A stretch of 64,000 nucleotides of DNA from Methanospirillum hungatei JF-1 (GTDB lineage Archaea; Halobacteriota; Methanomicrobia; Methanomicrobiales; Methanospirillaceae), in NCBI RefSeq assembly GCF_000013445.1, contig NC_007796.1, positions 1,400,936-1,464,935 of the forward strand, given 5' to 3'. Each line of letters starts with the position of its first letter. Position 1 is the first letter of the stretch. Below, one piece after another: positions 27,421 to 35,622 of the stretch. The position numbers and the translations under genes are program-made. The notes under the pieces are model-generated. The model made no database searches, was not told the DNA's origin, and saw only the letters and a list, made by a program, of their open reading frames with translations.

Positions 27421-28143
27421 TCATTTTTCCTGCATGATGACGTCATCATGATACTCCCGTCTGGTATAGGAGTACTTGTCTGATATCCCACCCTGGAGGA
27501 CGATATAATACCACTCATACAGGGTGTTCCAAAACCCGAACTCATGATACCTGCGGAAATCAAACCCGACCTTCATATCCGGAGCAAATTTTACTTTTCC
27601 CATCTTCCGCATCCGGACAGCAATTTCCAGGTCATCTCCAGCGTCCATTATCCGGTACATTCCTGCCTTAAGAAGAGCATCTTTCCTGAAAGCAGTATTG
27701 CATCCAAGTGTATAATAATACAGTTTTGAATGAGCTCCGAATTTTATAAGGCCATTAAACAGGAGTGCATATCGTTTATTAATATCATTTTTCTCAATCG
27801 GTGTGACAGGCCCAAAGGAGAGAACTACACGAGGATCAGACAAAGACCTGACAGCATGCTCAACCCAGTCCGGTGCAACAATACTATCTGCATCGGTCGT
27901 CGCAACCAGGTTGGAACGGGCACGAAGAAACCCATCATTTCTTGCCCCTGCAACCCGTTCAGACTCCTGAACAAAGACCATATCAGCATAATCCTCGGCA
28001 ATATCATATGTTTTATCATGCGAACCCCCATCTACAACGATTATTTCATATTCATCACGCGGGATGGTCTGATGAGATAATGCTTCAAGGCTTCTTTTTA
28101 TTCTTTTCTCTTCATTATATGCAGGAATTACGACGGATATCAT
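27421..28143 (-). CDS. Family 2 glycosyltransferase
   Basis: 240 residues. A GT-A fold with VVIPAYNEEKRI at the N-terminus, VVDGGSHDKT, and the metal-binding TTDADSIV motif (approx. 76-83). A hydrophobic, tyrosine-rich C-terminus could lie on the membrane. It probably transfers a sugar to a lipid carrier. The divergent neighbour is a flippase-like membrane protein, often paired with such transferases. Confidence 0.87.
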   Translation of the reverse strand: MISVVIPAYNEEKRIKRSLEALSHQTIPRDEYEIIVVDGGSHDKTYDIAEDYADMVFVQESERVAGARNDGFLRARSNLVATTDADSIVAPDWVEHAVRSLSDPRVVLSFGPVTPIEKNDINKRYALLFNGLIKFGAHSKLYYYTLGCNTAFRKDALLKAGMYRIMDAGDDLEIAVRMRKMGKVKFAPDMKVGFDFRRYHEFGFWNTLYEWYYIVLQGGISDKYSYTRREYHDDVIMQEK

Positions 28144-28269
28144 GATATCATATGCATGTAAGGATATGAATGCTCCAGTATTATCTTATACTGCTACTCT
28201 CTTACATAGAAGGTTTATTCAGAAACCGTATTCATGACACATCCGGATGTTGTCCGGAAGGAGAATGAT

Positions 28270-29334
28270 GTGAAGATTTCATCCCGTGGATTGTTTGCAA
28301 TATCACTTATATTCAGTTTATCGGTCATTTTCATTGTATTTGGAGCAACGTTCACCGAAGAGACTATTCAATATATTCTCTCATTTAACCTAATCTTCCT
28401 TATTCTGGCCATCGGTTTTCGTATCCTGGCCCTGGCGCTCTGGGGGCTTCGGATAGTCCTCATGTCCCGATCTCTCGGGTATCATGTAGGGTTTTTCTAC
28501 TCTCTGAACATGGTTCTTGCAGGATTGCTGGCCGGAACAATAACCCCCGGTCAGGCTGGAGGAGAGCCGGTCAGGGTCCATGAACTCTATCGGACCGGAG
28601 TAAAGGTAGGAGATGCGACTGCTGTCGTCATCATGGAGCGGGTACTGGACGGTATCGTTCTGACTGGCATGGGAGTTATCATCATGTTCATGACACGAGA
28701 GATCTGGAGCACATTCAGCACAAGTCTTATTATCCTCATCATCGCCGCCTGGGTCTTTCTACTCAGCTTTCTTTTCATTCCCTTCCTTGCCATGCGGTAC
28801 CCGGTCCCCATGAAATGTCTTATTCTCCGTCTTGTATCGTGGATTACTGAAAAATTATCGCATACACGGCTTTCATCGTCAAAGATCTGTGCCTGTGCAG
28901 ATACAGAGATTGATAACTTTTTTACGTGCTTTTCACGGTTTGCAGGACCGGCACGATGGGGCCTTCTTATCGGAGGAAGTGCAACAGCATTTTTCTGGGT
29001 GACTGAATTTATGGTTGCATCTGTTATTCTGATGGGTCTCGGATTGGACCCATATATTATCCTCTCCTTTTTCTTTCAGATTCTCATTGCCATCATCATG
29101 ATGATCCCGACCACTCCAGGATCATCAGGTATTACCGAACTCTCCACCAGTTCTCTGTATGCATTGATTGTTCCGGCAGGAATGCTCGGAATTTTTGTCC
29201 TGCTCTGGCGATTTGTGACGTTTTACCTGAATATTATCCTGGGAGTTATTGCAGGGATGTGTATTGTTCACCGGGAGATATCCTGCAGAACAGAATATTC
29301 AAAAGAGATTACCCCTGACAAACCACAACCATAG
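28270..29334 (+). CDS. Lysylphosphatidylglycerol synthase TM region / UPF0104 flippase-like protein
   Basis: 354 residues from GTG 28270, preceded at 6 bases by GGAAGGAG; ATG 28234 would add 12 residues without a ribosome-binding site. Seven or eight membrane helices. The family motif GTITPGQAGGEPVRVHEL (approx. 84-101 in this numbering) and the later PTTPGSSGITELSTS are present. Family members include AglD-like and flippase-like proteins that handle lipid-linked sugars. Pairing with the divergent GT2 suggests glycolipid or glycan export. Confidence 0.85.
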   Translation: MKISSRGLFAISLIFSLSVIFIVFGATFTEETIQYILSFNLIFLILAIGFRILALALWGLRIVLMSRSLGYHVGFFYSLNMVLAGLLAGTITPGQAGGEPVRVHELYRTGVKVGDATAVVIMERVLDGIVLTGMGVIIMFMTREIWSTFSTSLIILIIAAWVFLLSFLFIPFLAMRYPVPMKCLILRLVSWITEKLSHTRLSSSKICACADTEIDNFFTCFSRFAGPARWGLLIGGSATAFFWVTEFMVASVILMGLGLDPYIILSFFFQILIAIIMMIPTTPGSSGITELSTSSLYALIVPAGMLGIFVLLWRFVTFYLNIILGVIAGMCIVHREISCRTEYSKEITPDKPQP

Positions 29335-29358
29335 GATCAAAAGAGGTGACGAAGAGGA

Positions 29359-30078
29359 TTAAATACGGTTTACTGCTGCTGTTACTGGTCCGGTGCATTG
29401 TGGTTTTGGATATGCCACCTTTTCCCACCGGTCCAGAACCTCTGAACCCTCTATGAACGCAAGGTCATGACGTTTTGCATATCGTATTGCATCTTCTTTA
29501 GAGAGAGCATATCCTGAATCATCATCAAGCATTTCGCAGATGGTGATACTTGGGATAATACCAGACATCTCTGCCATGGCAATCGACAGTTCGGTCTGAC
29601 CATGACGCTGGGACAAGAGATGTTCAGCCGCGATGAGAACCGGCATATGACCCGGAGTTCTGAAATGTTCCTTGAATGATGAAGGCTCTCCATTCATGAC
29701 TGCCTGAACTACTTCAGCAAGTGCATTTACAGTTTTCGTCCGGTCCCGGTCGGTAATCCCGGTGAAGGTATCCCTATGGTTGACCCAGAGCGAGAACGAG
29801 GAATTATTGGACGGATCATAGGGGATATCTCCCAGTTTTTCAACCATGGCACAGTTTCGGAGGACTTCACGGGCAAATGGAAGACCTAGTTTCTTAGCTG
29901 CCTGGAAGGGTATTGCCGTGCAGATAAGTCCGCCGGCATCATTTCGCATCCGGCAGATGTCGCGGGGAGTTATCATATCAGACCGCATGGCAAAATCGGT
30001 CTCTCGTTCACGGTCATCAAAGTCATACAGCAGGACCATCTCACCCTGCCTGAGTGCAGTAAATGCGTCTTTTGTCAT
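29359..30078 (-). CDS. ribB: 3,4-dihydroxy-2-butanone 4-phosphate synthase
   Basis: 239 residues. Conserved DFDDRERETDFAMRSDMIT (approx. 19-37) with catalytic acidic residues, NDAGGLICTAI, and RTPGHMPVL with HGQTELSIAMAEMSG. It converts ribulose 5-phosphate to the four-carbon precursor of riboflavin. Its start overlaps the ribK stop by 4 bp, so it is the second gene of a riboflavin operon. Confidence 0.94.
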   Translation of the reverse strand: MTKDAFTALRQGEMVLLYDFDDRERETDFAMRSDMITPRDICRMRNDAGGLICTAIPFQAAKKLGLPFAREVLRNCAMVEKLGDIPYDPSNNSSFSLWVNHRDTFTGITDRDRTKTVNALAEVVQAVMNGEPSSFKEHFRTPGHMPVLIAAEHLLSQRHGQTELSIAMAEMSGIIPSITICEMLDDDSGYALSKEDAIRYAKRHDLAFIEGSEVLDRWEKVAYPKPQCTGPVTAAVNRI

Positions 30079-30740
30079 AATGTCACCTCAATTGTTACTT
30101 CATCGCCATCTTTTAAAGAAAATCGTTTTCGAAGGCCTTCAGGAGAGACAACTTCGATAAGTTCTTCAGGATAATGGGTCCGCCCGGGAATGATAATGCC
30201 ACAGGGAACGTCCCTGATAAAACAGGGAAGACACCTGACATCTCCAAATGTCCGTCCTTCTGACTCAAATCCCTGCACGACCTTCCACTCTGCACTTGAA
30301 AGACGCTTCCTCTGAAGGGTTGCTCCAGGAAGAAGGCGGATATTCAAAGTACCGGGAAATGGGGTAAACCCAAGGATTCTCTGGAACTGATCAGCGTAGG
30401 GTTGAAGGCTCATATAATACGCCCCCTCTCCAAGACCGGACTGAACGGTTCCATTCAGCATCAGAGATTTTTCCTGCCGGCCAAACAGGCGGTAGTAATC
30501 ACAGTATTCCTGACGGAGAGCATCTTCGCCGCCATGTGTTATGGTCACCTGTTGTCCGTCAGTTCCCAAAGTCCGGCTGATAAAACCCTGCTGCTCAAGC
30601 GAGCGTAATCTTCGGGATGCCGTCTGAGGACTGAATCCAAGTTCAGAACCAAGGCTTATCGTTTTGAGGAAAACCGGAGTGTTCAGACCGCCCATGAGGG
30701 CGATCCGTTTCAGACATTCCAGATCCTCCGGAGTAACCAT
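30075..30740 (-). CDS. ribK: CTP-dependent riboflavin kinase with N-terminal HTH (RbkR-like)
   Basis: 221 residues. Residues 1-80 form a winged helix-turn-helix (LGSELGFSPQTASRRLRSLEQQGFISR). Residues about 90-221 form the archaeal riboflavin kinase domain (GLGEGAYYMSL, FTPFPGTLNIRL, PGRTHYPEELIEVVSP). It makes FMN from riboflavin using CTP. HTH-kinase proteins of this type are known as RbkR, bifunctional regulators of archaeal riboflavin genes. Two near-identical sites flank its own promoter, consistent with autoregulation. Confidence 0.92.
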   Translation of the reverse strand: MVTPEDLECLKRIALMGGLNTPVFLKTISLGSELGFSPQTASRRLRSLEQQGFISRTLGTDGQQVTITHGGEDALRQEYCDYYRLFGRQEKSLMLNGTVQSGLGEGAYYMSLQPYADQFQRILGFTPFPGTLNIRLLPGATLQRKRLSSAEWKVVQGFESEGRTFGDVRCLPCFIRDVPCGIIIPGRTHYPEELIEVVSPEGLRKRFSLKDGDEVTIEVTL

Positions 30741-30804
30741 GATATCATATGTGAGATGGATCCTATTAATGTGTTTCCATATATGGAGAGGATATCATAA
30801 GTGA
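30738..30804 (-). promoter_or_regulatory. Duplicated operator at the ribK-ribB promoter
   Basis: On the plus strand, gatatcatatgtga (30741-30754) and gatatcataagtga (30791-30804) match at 13 of 14 positions and are exactly 50 bp apart. A TATA-like CATATATGG (30779-30787) lies between them. The first site abuts the ribK ATG and forms ATGATATCAT with it; the second sits just upstream of the TATA element. This fits binding by the HTH domain of RibK/RbkR. Related CATATCACACAT words occur at 30844. Confidence 0.65.
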
Positions 30805-30966
30805 TATGATCCAGGTATTGATTCCGGAGTTCCAACCAGACTACATATCACACATCCCTTCATATATCACCATGAACATGAGTACTATGAAATTCTCATC
30901 TGCCATCTCTGTCATTGGTGAAGTCACAGCGAATGTCACTAAAAACCAGAGGTAATTGCCAGTTCA

Positions 30967-31392
30967 GTGAACACGACTATCTCATTTGCTACCATGCCCG
31001 CAGTTAATTCACCACCATATACTTGCAACCGATGTGGCTATTGCTGCAGTTACATGGGCGATGTTTTTGGCATCATGGAACAGATCGGACCGTTTGAATA
31101 TCTTATACAATACCTTATCACCGGTGTTCGGCAGGTTGTAATCATTGATCAGGACAAAAGAGAAATTTTTTCCTCTACGACAATTCTCGATCAAAGACCA
31201 CTTGCCTGCCCATTCCTCCGGTTTGATGACGAACAGCTTGCCATGTGCACAGTCCATCAGACACGGCCTGATCTTTGCCGCATGTATCTGTGTGAGAGAT
31301 GCAGAGGGAATGAAAAATCCCATGAACCTTGGGACCCAGTATTAGATTCGGACTTTTCTCTCAACCCCCCTTTAACATATCACATGATTTGA
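30967..31392 (+). CDS. YkgJ-family cysteine cluster protein
   Basis: 141 residues (132 if ATG 30994 is used). The cysteine pattern CNRCGYCC (approx. 19-26), CPFLRF, then CTVHQTRPDLCRMYLCERC (approx. 98-116) is the family signature and probably binds zinc or an Fe-S cluster. Function unknown. It stands alone on the plus strand, 226 bp from the ribK start. Confidence 0.8.
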   Translation: MNTTISFATMPAVNSPPYTCNRCGYCCSYMGDVFGIMEQIGPFEYLIQYLITGVRQVVIIDQDKREIFSSTTILDQRPLACPFLRFDDEQLAMCTVHQTRPDLCRMYLCERCRGNEKSHEPWDPVLDSDFSLNPPLTYHMI

Positions 31393-31455
31393 CAAACGTA
31401 ACCCCAGCTGCCCAGTACATTCTCATCCTGATGATGCCACTTTTGATTATTACTA

Positions 31456-32001
31456 TTGTCTTGTCGTTTATCACCCAGGCAAATTCATCTTAGACCAGAA
31501 TTTTGGGAATCACTTGTAGAACTGCAGCACATCCTCATATTCTTTGTCCTTCATGTGGCAGCGGTCAGGATATGTTGCATCAATGCAGCACGACAAACCG
31601 GGGCATTTGAATTTATCCTGGCTCAACCCGATGTTTTTCATACATTCCTGACAGACGGAGGGGCCAATCTTTCTCAGGGAAAAAAGACGCTGACCATCGC
31701 CCGAGCCATGGTCGCCCATCCCCATAAGCTCATCCTTGATGAAACGATCAGTAATGTTGATACACGAACAGAGAAAGTTATCCAGAATGGTCTATTTCAT
31801 CTGCAGGAAGGAAGAACATCGTTTATTATCGCCCATCGGCTCTCCACCATCCGACATGCAGATTGTATTCTGGTCATACATCAGGGAGAGATTATTGAGC
31901 GGGGAACCCATACTGAACTGATGGATAAGAAAGGGCTTTACTATAACCTATACATGAACCAGTTCAGAGGGAAACTGAGCGGTATCACCGGAGTATCCTA
32001 A
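31456..32001 (+). pseudogene. Remnant of an ABC transporter ATPase
   Basis: From about 31590 the frame matches the second half of an exporter-type ABC ATPase: the helical region AARQTGAFEFILAQPDVF, a changed signature GGANLSQGKKTLTIARAM, a changed Walker B LILDETISNVDTRTE, the switch FIIAHRLSTI, and GEIIERGTHTELMDKKGLY. The membrane domain, Walker A and Q-loop are missing, and LILDEA has become LILDET. The first about 45 codons have no clear homology. It cannot bind ATP normally. Confidence 0.82.
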
Positions 32002-32624
32002 TATTTCCCCGTTTTTTTCATAGTAATTACTGGAACTTGCATTAACTCCAGGTACTCATTTGAGATCATTTCAAATCCGAAATGTTCATAAAAACCGATA
32101 TTTTCTTCATTCTGCGTAGTGAGATAACAGTCAATTCCAATTTTCTCCACATGATCAAGAACAGGTCTGATAAGTCGCCCTGCAACACCCTGATTCTGAT
32201 AATCGGGATGTACACCAAGTACAAAAAGATAGAGGTGAATATAGGGCATCTCTGTCATATGCTTTTTATCAATGTGATGAGAAAACTCCAAAACCCTGTT
32301 CATAGCTTCTTTTCCGATCTTCCGCTGAAGTCGTATTCCACCACTGATAAGACCTCTGAAGGTAGTAATCTCTGATTTGTCTGATGGAAGCCATAAGGCG
32401 ACACCTCTCAAAGGATCCGGGGTAGTATATACCCATCCATATCGCAGGGTATATGTTAATTCAAACCGGAAGAGCTCGGATTGGATGGTATGGCCTTCTC
32501 CTTTTTGAGAGAAGAGATAAGCAATTTTTGGATCATTCTCAAAGGCTGATGTGAGGATGTCAGCAGCAACAGTGATTTGTTCTCTCCGTAGGGGCATTAA
32601 ACCAGGGATTTTACCAGATATCAT
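31998..32624 (-). CDS. GNAT-family N-acetyltransferase
   Basis: 208 residues. The acetyl-CoA-binding motif is visible at VLGVHPDYQNQGVAGRLIRP (approx. 135-154), followed by CYLTTQNEENIGFYEHFGFEM, typical of this acetyltransferase family. Substrate unknown. Its stop overlaps that of the convergent ABC remnant by 4 bp. An internal ATG at codon 10 is an alternative start. Confidence 0.82.
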   Translation of the reverse strand: MISGKIPGLMPLRREQITVAADILTSAFENDPKIAYLFSQKGEGHTIQSELFRFELTYTLRYGWVYTTPDPLRGVALWLPSDKSEITTFRGLISGGIRLQRKIGKEAMNRVLEFSHHIDKKHMTEMPYIHLYLFVLGVHPDYQNQGVAGRLIRPVLDHVEKIGIDCYLTTQNEENIGFYEHFGFEMISNEYLELMQVPVITMKKTGKY

Positions 32625-32667
32625 CGCATTTCATCTCTTCAGAATATCAGTAGCATTCATGAATGGG

Positions 32668-33488
32668 CTATCCATAGTACTGATCAGAGGGACTGTCAAA
32701 AGCACTCTGGATCTGAATCAATTTTTTCAGAGGGACTGATGGATTATGGTACCTCCGTTTATTCCTGTGTTTCTCTTCCAGTTGAATCGCCTCTTTGGGG
32801 CAGAGATTGATACATGCCAGACAGAAGAGACAATGATGCTGCCAAACCGGCTTATTGTCAATTATCCGGATGTTATCAGCAGGACAAACCTGATTGCATA
32901 TACCACATCCATTACAAGTGTCATCAACATGAAACCGGGTATCAATTTCTGAAAGACTCCTGATGAACCGGGGATAAAGCAGGAAATGGAGTAGCTGACT
33001 CAGTACAGGAAATCCTGGCATCTCCTTCTTTTCTGCCTGAATGGAGTTTGCGATGTTGGCAAGCAAGCTCTCTGCATCTGAAAGAAGATTTTTTGAGTCT
33101 TTTCATCCGGAGCTCCCCCATACGGAATATAATTATCAACCATCCGGACCAGCCATCCTGCCTGAAGTGAAGACCCATTTTTTTTCAGCATCTTGTCAAG
33201 TTGAAGAAGGGCATATCTTCCAATACCTCCCGCTGTTGCAACGGCAAAAATATAGGGGACATGAGAGAGGGAGACTCGTGGAATAAATTCTGACAGTATA
33301 AATGGTACACCACAGTAATTAACCGGAAATACAAAACCTACCTTATTCGTATCAGGAATCACTACACCCGCCTTTTTCATCCGAATAGGAATCGACTCGA
33401 TGACCGTGTCACCGAGTTTTTGTGCAAGGAACTCTGCCGCTGCAAGAGAATTTCCGGTTCCCGTAAATACATACAGAGTTGTTGTCAT
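32668..33488 (-). pseudogene. EFR1-type flavodoxin-ferredoxin, frameshifted
   Basis: From ATG 33488 the first part is a flavodoxin domain (TTLYVFTGTGNSLAAAEFLA, with the FMN loop TGTGNS). Near 33086-33090 the reading frame is lost. The match resumes one frame over (DAESLLANIANSIQAEKKEM) and ends with two 4Fe-4S motifs, CNGCGICNQVCP and CLFCLACINLCP, stopping at 32668. Total length would be about 270 residues, normal for EFR1-family ferredoxin proteins. TATA-like TTTATTTAAA at 33509-33518. The shift lies near a T/A run and could be a sequencing error. Confidence 0.8.
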
Positions 33489-33559
33489 ACGTGGGTAATC
33501 CACGGCAGAGTTTAAATAAATACTGGCTACTTATCACAGATATACAAATCATAAGATAC

Positions 33560-34236
33560 CACAATATCTATCAGGAAGGAAAAATCTCTGCAGAAACTGC
33601 ATATTCGAAAAAGCAGGGCCTTCCCATGATTGCATGGGTAATTACATCCCCCTCTATAATGAAGCGATCATCCGGATTATCGGAACATCATTTTAAAGAA
33701 GATTCAGGAGACAGGATATCTTGAGAATGAAGAGATAACCGTTAGAAAAAAAGACGGAACTCCTTTTATTGTTGAAGTCTCAAGTCATTATTACTACGAT
33801 AATGAGGGGAATATCGCGGTGTTGAGGGAATTTTCAAAGATATTTCTTTGAGAAAGGAGATTGATATGGTACTTATGGATAAGAACATCTTGAGACGATA
33901 ATTCAGAATGCACCATTCGGCATCCATAGTTATAAACTTCTGGACGATAAACGTTTAATCTTTACCGGATCCAACACGGCAGCGGATACCATTCTTGGGA
34001 TTGATAATAACAGATTTATTGGGAAACCAATTGAAGAGGCATTTCCGGAATTGGCAAAAACGAATATACCGGACCTGTACCGGCAGGTAGTACGCACTGG
34101 AGAAAGAGTCAGAAAAAGACAGGTTAATGATGATGGGCAGAATATCGTGAGTGCAATATTTAAGGTAACGGCATTTCAGACCGGAAAAAATGCGATGGCG
34201 GTTTTTTTCCAGATAGTGCCAACAGATAATCATTAA
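33560..34236 (+). pseudogene. Decayed PAS-domain sensor protein
   Basis: PAS-like segments appear in three frames: GNYIPLYNEAIIRIIG (about 33636-33690), ETGYLENEEITVRKKDGTPF with a PAC-like follow-on (about 33706-33830), KDISLRKEIDMVLMDKN (about 33836-33890), and a complete second PAS domain from about 33910 (QNAPFGIHSYKLLDDKRLIF) to the stop at 34236. Several frameshifts and stops separate them. No start codon, kinase or output domain remains. Confidence 0.75.
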
Positions 34237-34250
34237 AATTTATCAACCAT

Positions 34251-34717
34251 TTATATCTGAATCTCTCCACCCAGAACCGAAAAAGGCAAAATAGCCCTGC
34301 CATCCGATATGAAGTACAACCGGTGTGTTATCATGGCTGGAATTATATCTGAACTGATTTGAAAGTCGAGAGTGATGGTGGGATTATCTCTATCATCACC
34401 CTGTGAAAGAGCTTTTTGAAGATTATCTTTTTCTAAAACATGGATACTTCTCCGGTTTCCTTATTAAGCACTTCAACTCGTGTCAAAGTTAATTCATCTT
34501 CTCCAAACCGTGAAGTTTCAAGGACATATGACAGGGTAACCAGATCTCCATTCTCCGAAATGCTGATAAGTGAAGAAACTGACAGAGATATATTTCGAAT
34601 ATCATGTTCTTCCGGTAAAGGGCTATGACGGGTGGAAGTAGTAAGAAGAATACCCGCAACAATAATCGCAACGATAATAAATCCCAAACCAGTAAGATAT
34701 ACTACTTTTTTATTCAT
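34251..34717 (-). pseudogene. Membrane-anchored small protein, frameshifted near C-terminus
   Basis: From ATG 34717, residues 1-94 hold an N-terminal membrane helix (YLTGLGFIIVAIIVAGILLT) and an extracellular segment ending TRVEVLNKETGEVS, then a stop at 34433. In the next frame the sequence continues cleanly (HVLEKDNLQKALSQGDDRDN, PTITLDFQISSDIIPAMITH, LYFISDGRAILPF) to a stop at 34251. A single-base change near 34440 would restore about 155 residues. The second half resembles a domain I associate with methanogen surface proteins. Function unknown. Confidence 0.65.
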
Positions 34718-34797
34718 ACCTTCCTCCGGATTACGCAGTTACGACAGTACAAGCCCTTTCATGAAACCAGCACAGAAAATGAATAATTGAGAGATCA

Positions 34798-35544
34798 TTA
34801 TCCATCCCTTCCATAATGCAATGTGAATAATCCGACATACTCATCTCCGTAACAGGTCGAATCAGAGCGAAGAGAGAATTCCGGTTCAAGAACCTGACTG
34901 AACAGATCTAACCACTCTTTTCGAAGCATATGATAATCGGTTCTGATCCCTCTCGGTTCAGATAAAATTGATACAACCTCAGTCATGAGGAACGAATCGA
35001 TACAGTCAGTGACAACCTCAACCGGGGCATCATGAGCAAAAACAAAATCCATGATCCTCCCATATGACTGATACACCGAAACCGCAAGTTCCGGGGAATA
35101 CATCTCCGGTGTATCATTATTCGCATCCAGTTCAAACAGAAGAAAGTGGCTAATCCATGGCTTTAACCTTGAGAGATGAATTCGTTTATCCTCAACCGGC
35201 ATATGATGATATGCAAGAGAACTCATCGCAATATCGTAATGTCTGTCAAACGATAATGAACAATCCTGAATCCTAGCATTATCCGTTGAAATAATCACAT
35301 CAGGAAAGGCACTCCTCACCTTTTCTGTTGCCATGGAGATCATCGCCGGAGATGGATCAATGAGCAGGACCTCACCAATTTCCGGCACTTTCTTAGATTC
35401 CATGAGATGAGCCAGGAGACGGCAGGTAAGTGCACCATCTCCACATCCTATATCCATGAAGCGAATCGGATGATCGAATTCCGGAATCGAATGAGAAAAC
35501 TGCTCGATATTCTTTCGGTTTTTTTCCGGCTTGAACAATTTCAC
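34798..35544 (-). CDS. SAM-dependent methyltransferase, possibly 5'-frameshifted
   Basis: 248 residues from GTG 35544. A class I Rossmann methyltransferase: motif I FMDIGCGDGALT (approx. 29-40), LLIDPSPAMI (approx. 61-70), and SSLAYHHM for motif IV. Substrate unknown. Upstream, another frame reads FLSKQEIELWTHLVREIVQA and meets this frame at a 7-A run (35518-35525 region), suggesting the true N-terminus is longer and a homopolymer shift has occurred. The gene lies 30-80 bp after the REC-PAS gene on the same strand. Confidence 0.75.
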   Translation of the reverse strand: MKLFKPEKNRKNIEQFSHSIPEFDHPIRFMDIGCGDGALTCRLLAHLMESKKVPEIGEVLLIDPSPAMISMATEKVRSAFPDVIISTDNARIQDCSLSFDRHYDIAMSSLAYHHMPVEDKRIHLSRLKPWISHFLLFELDANNDTPEMYSPELAVSVYQSYGRIMDFVFAHDAPVEVVTDCIDSFLMTEVVSILSEPRGIRTDYHMLRKEWLDLFSQVLEPEFSLRSDSTCYGDEYVGLFTLHYGRDG

Positions 35545-35622
35545 GGACCAGGTGAGTCCAGAGTTCTATTTCCTGTTTTGAAAGGAAGGCATATTTTTAC
35601 CAATGAAAGGAATGTAAGATTT

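Noticed and set aside
33080-33095. Programmed frameshift in the EFR1 gene
   Set aside because: No slippery heptamer with a downstream structure is evident, and many neighbouring genes are broken; mutation or sequencing error is simpler.
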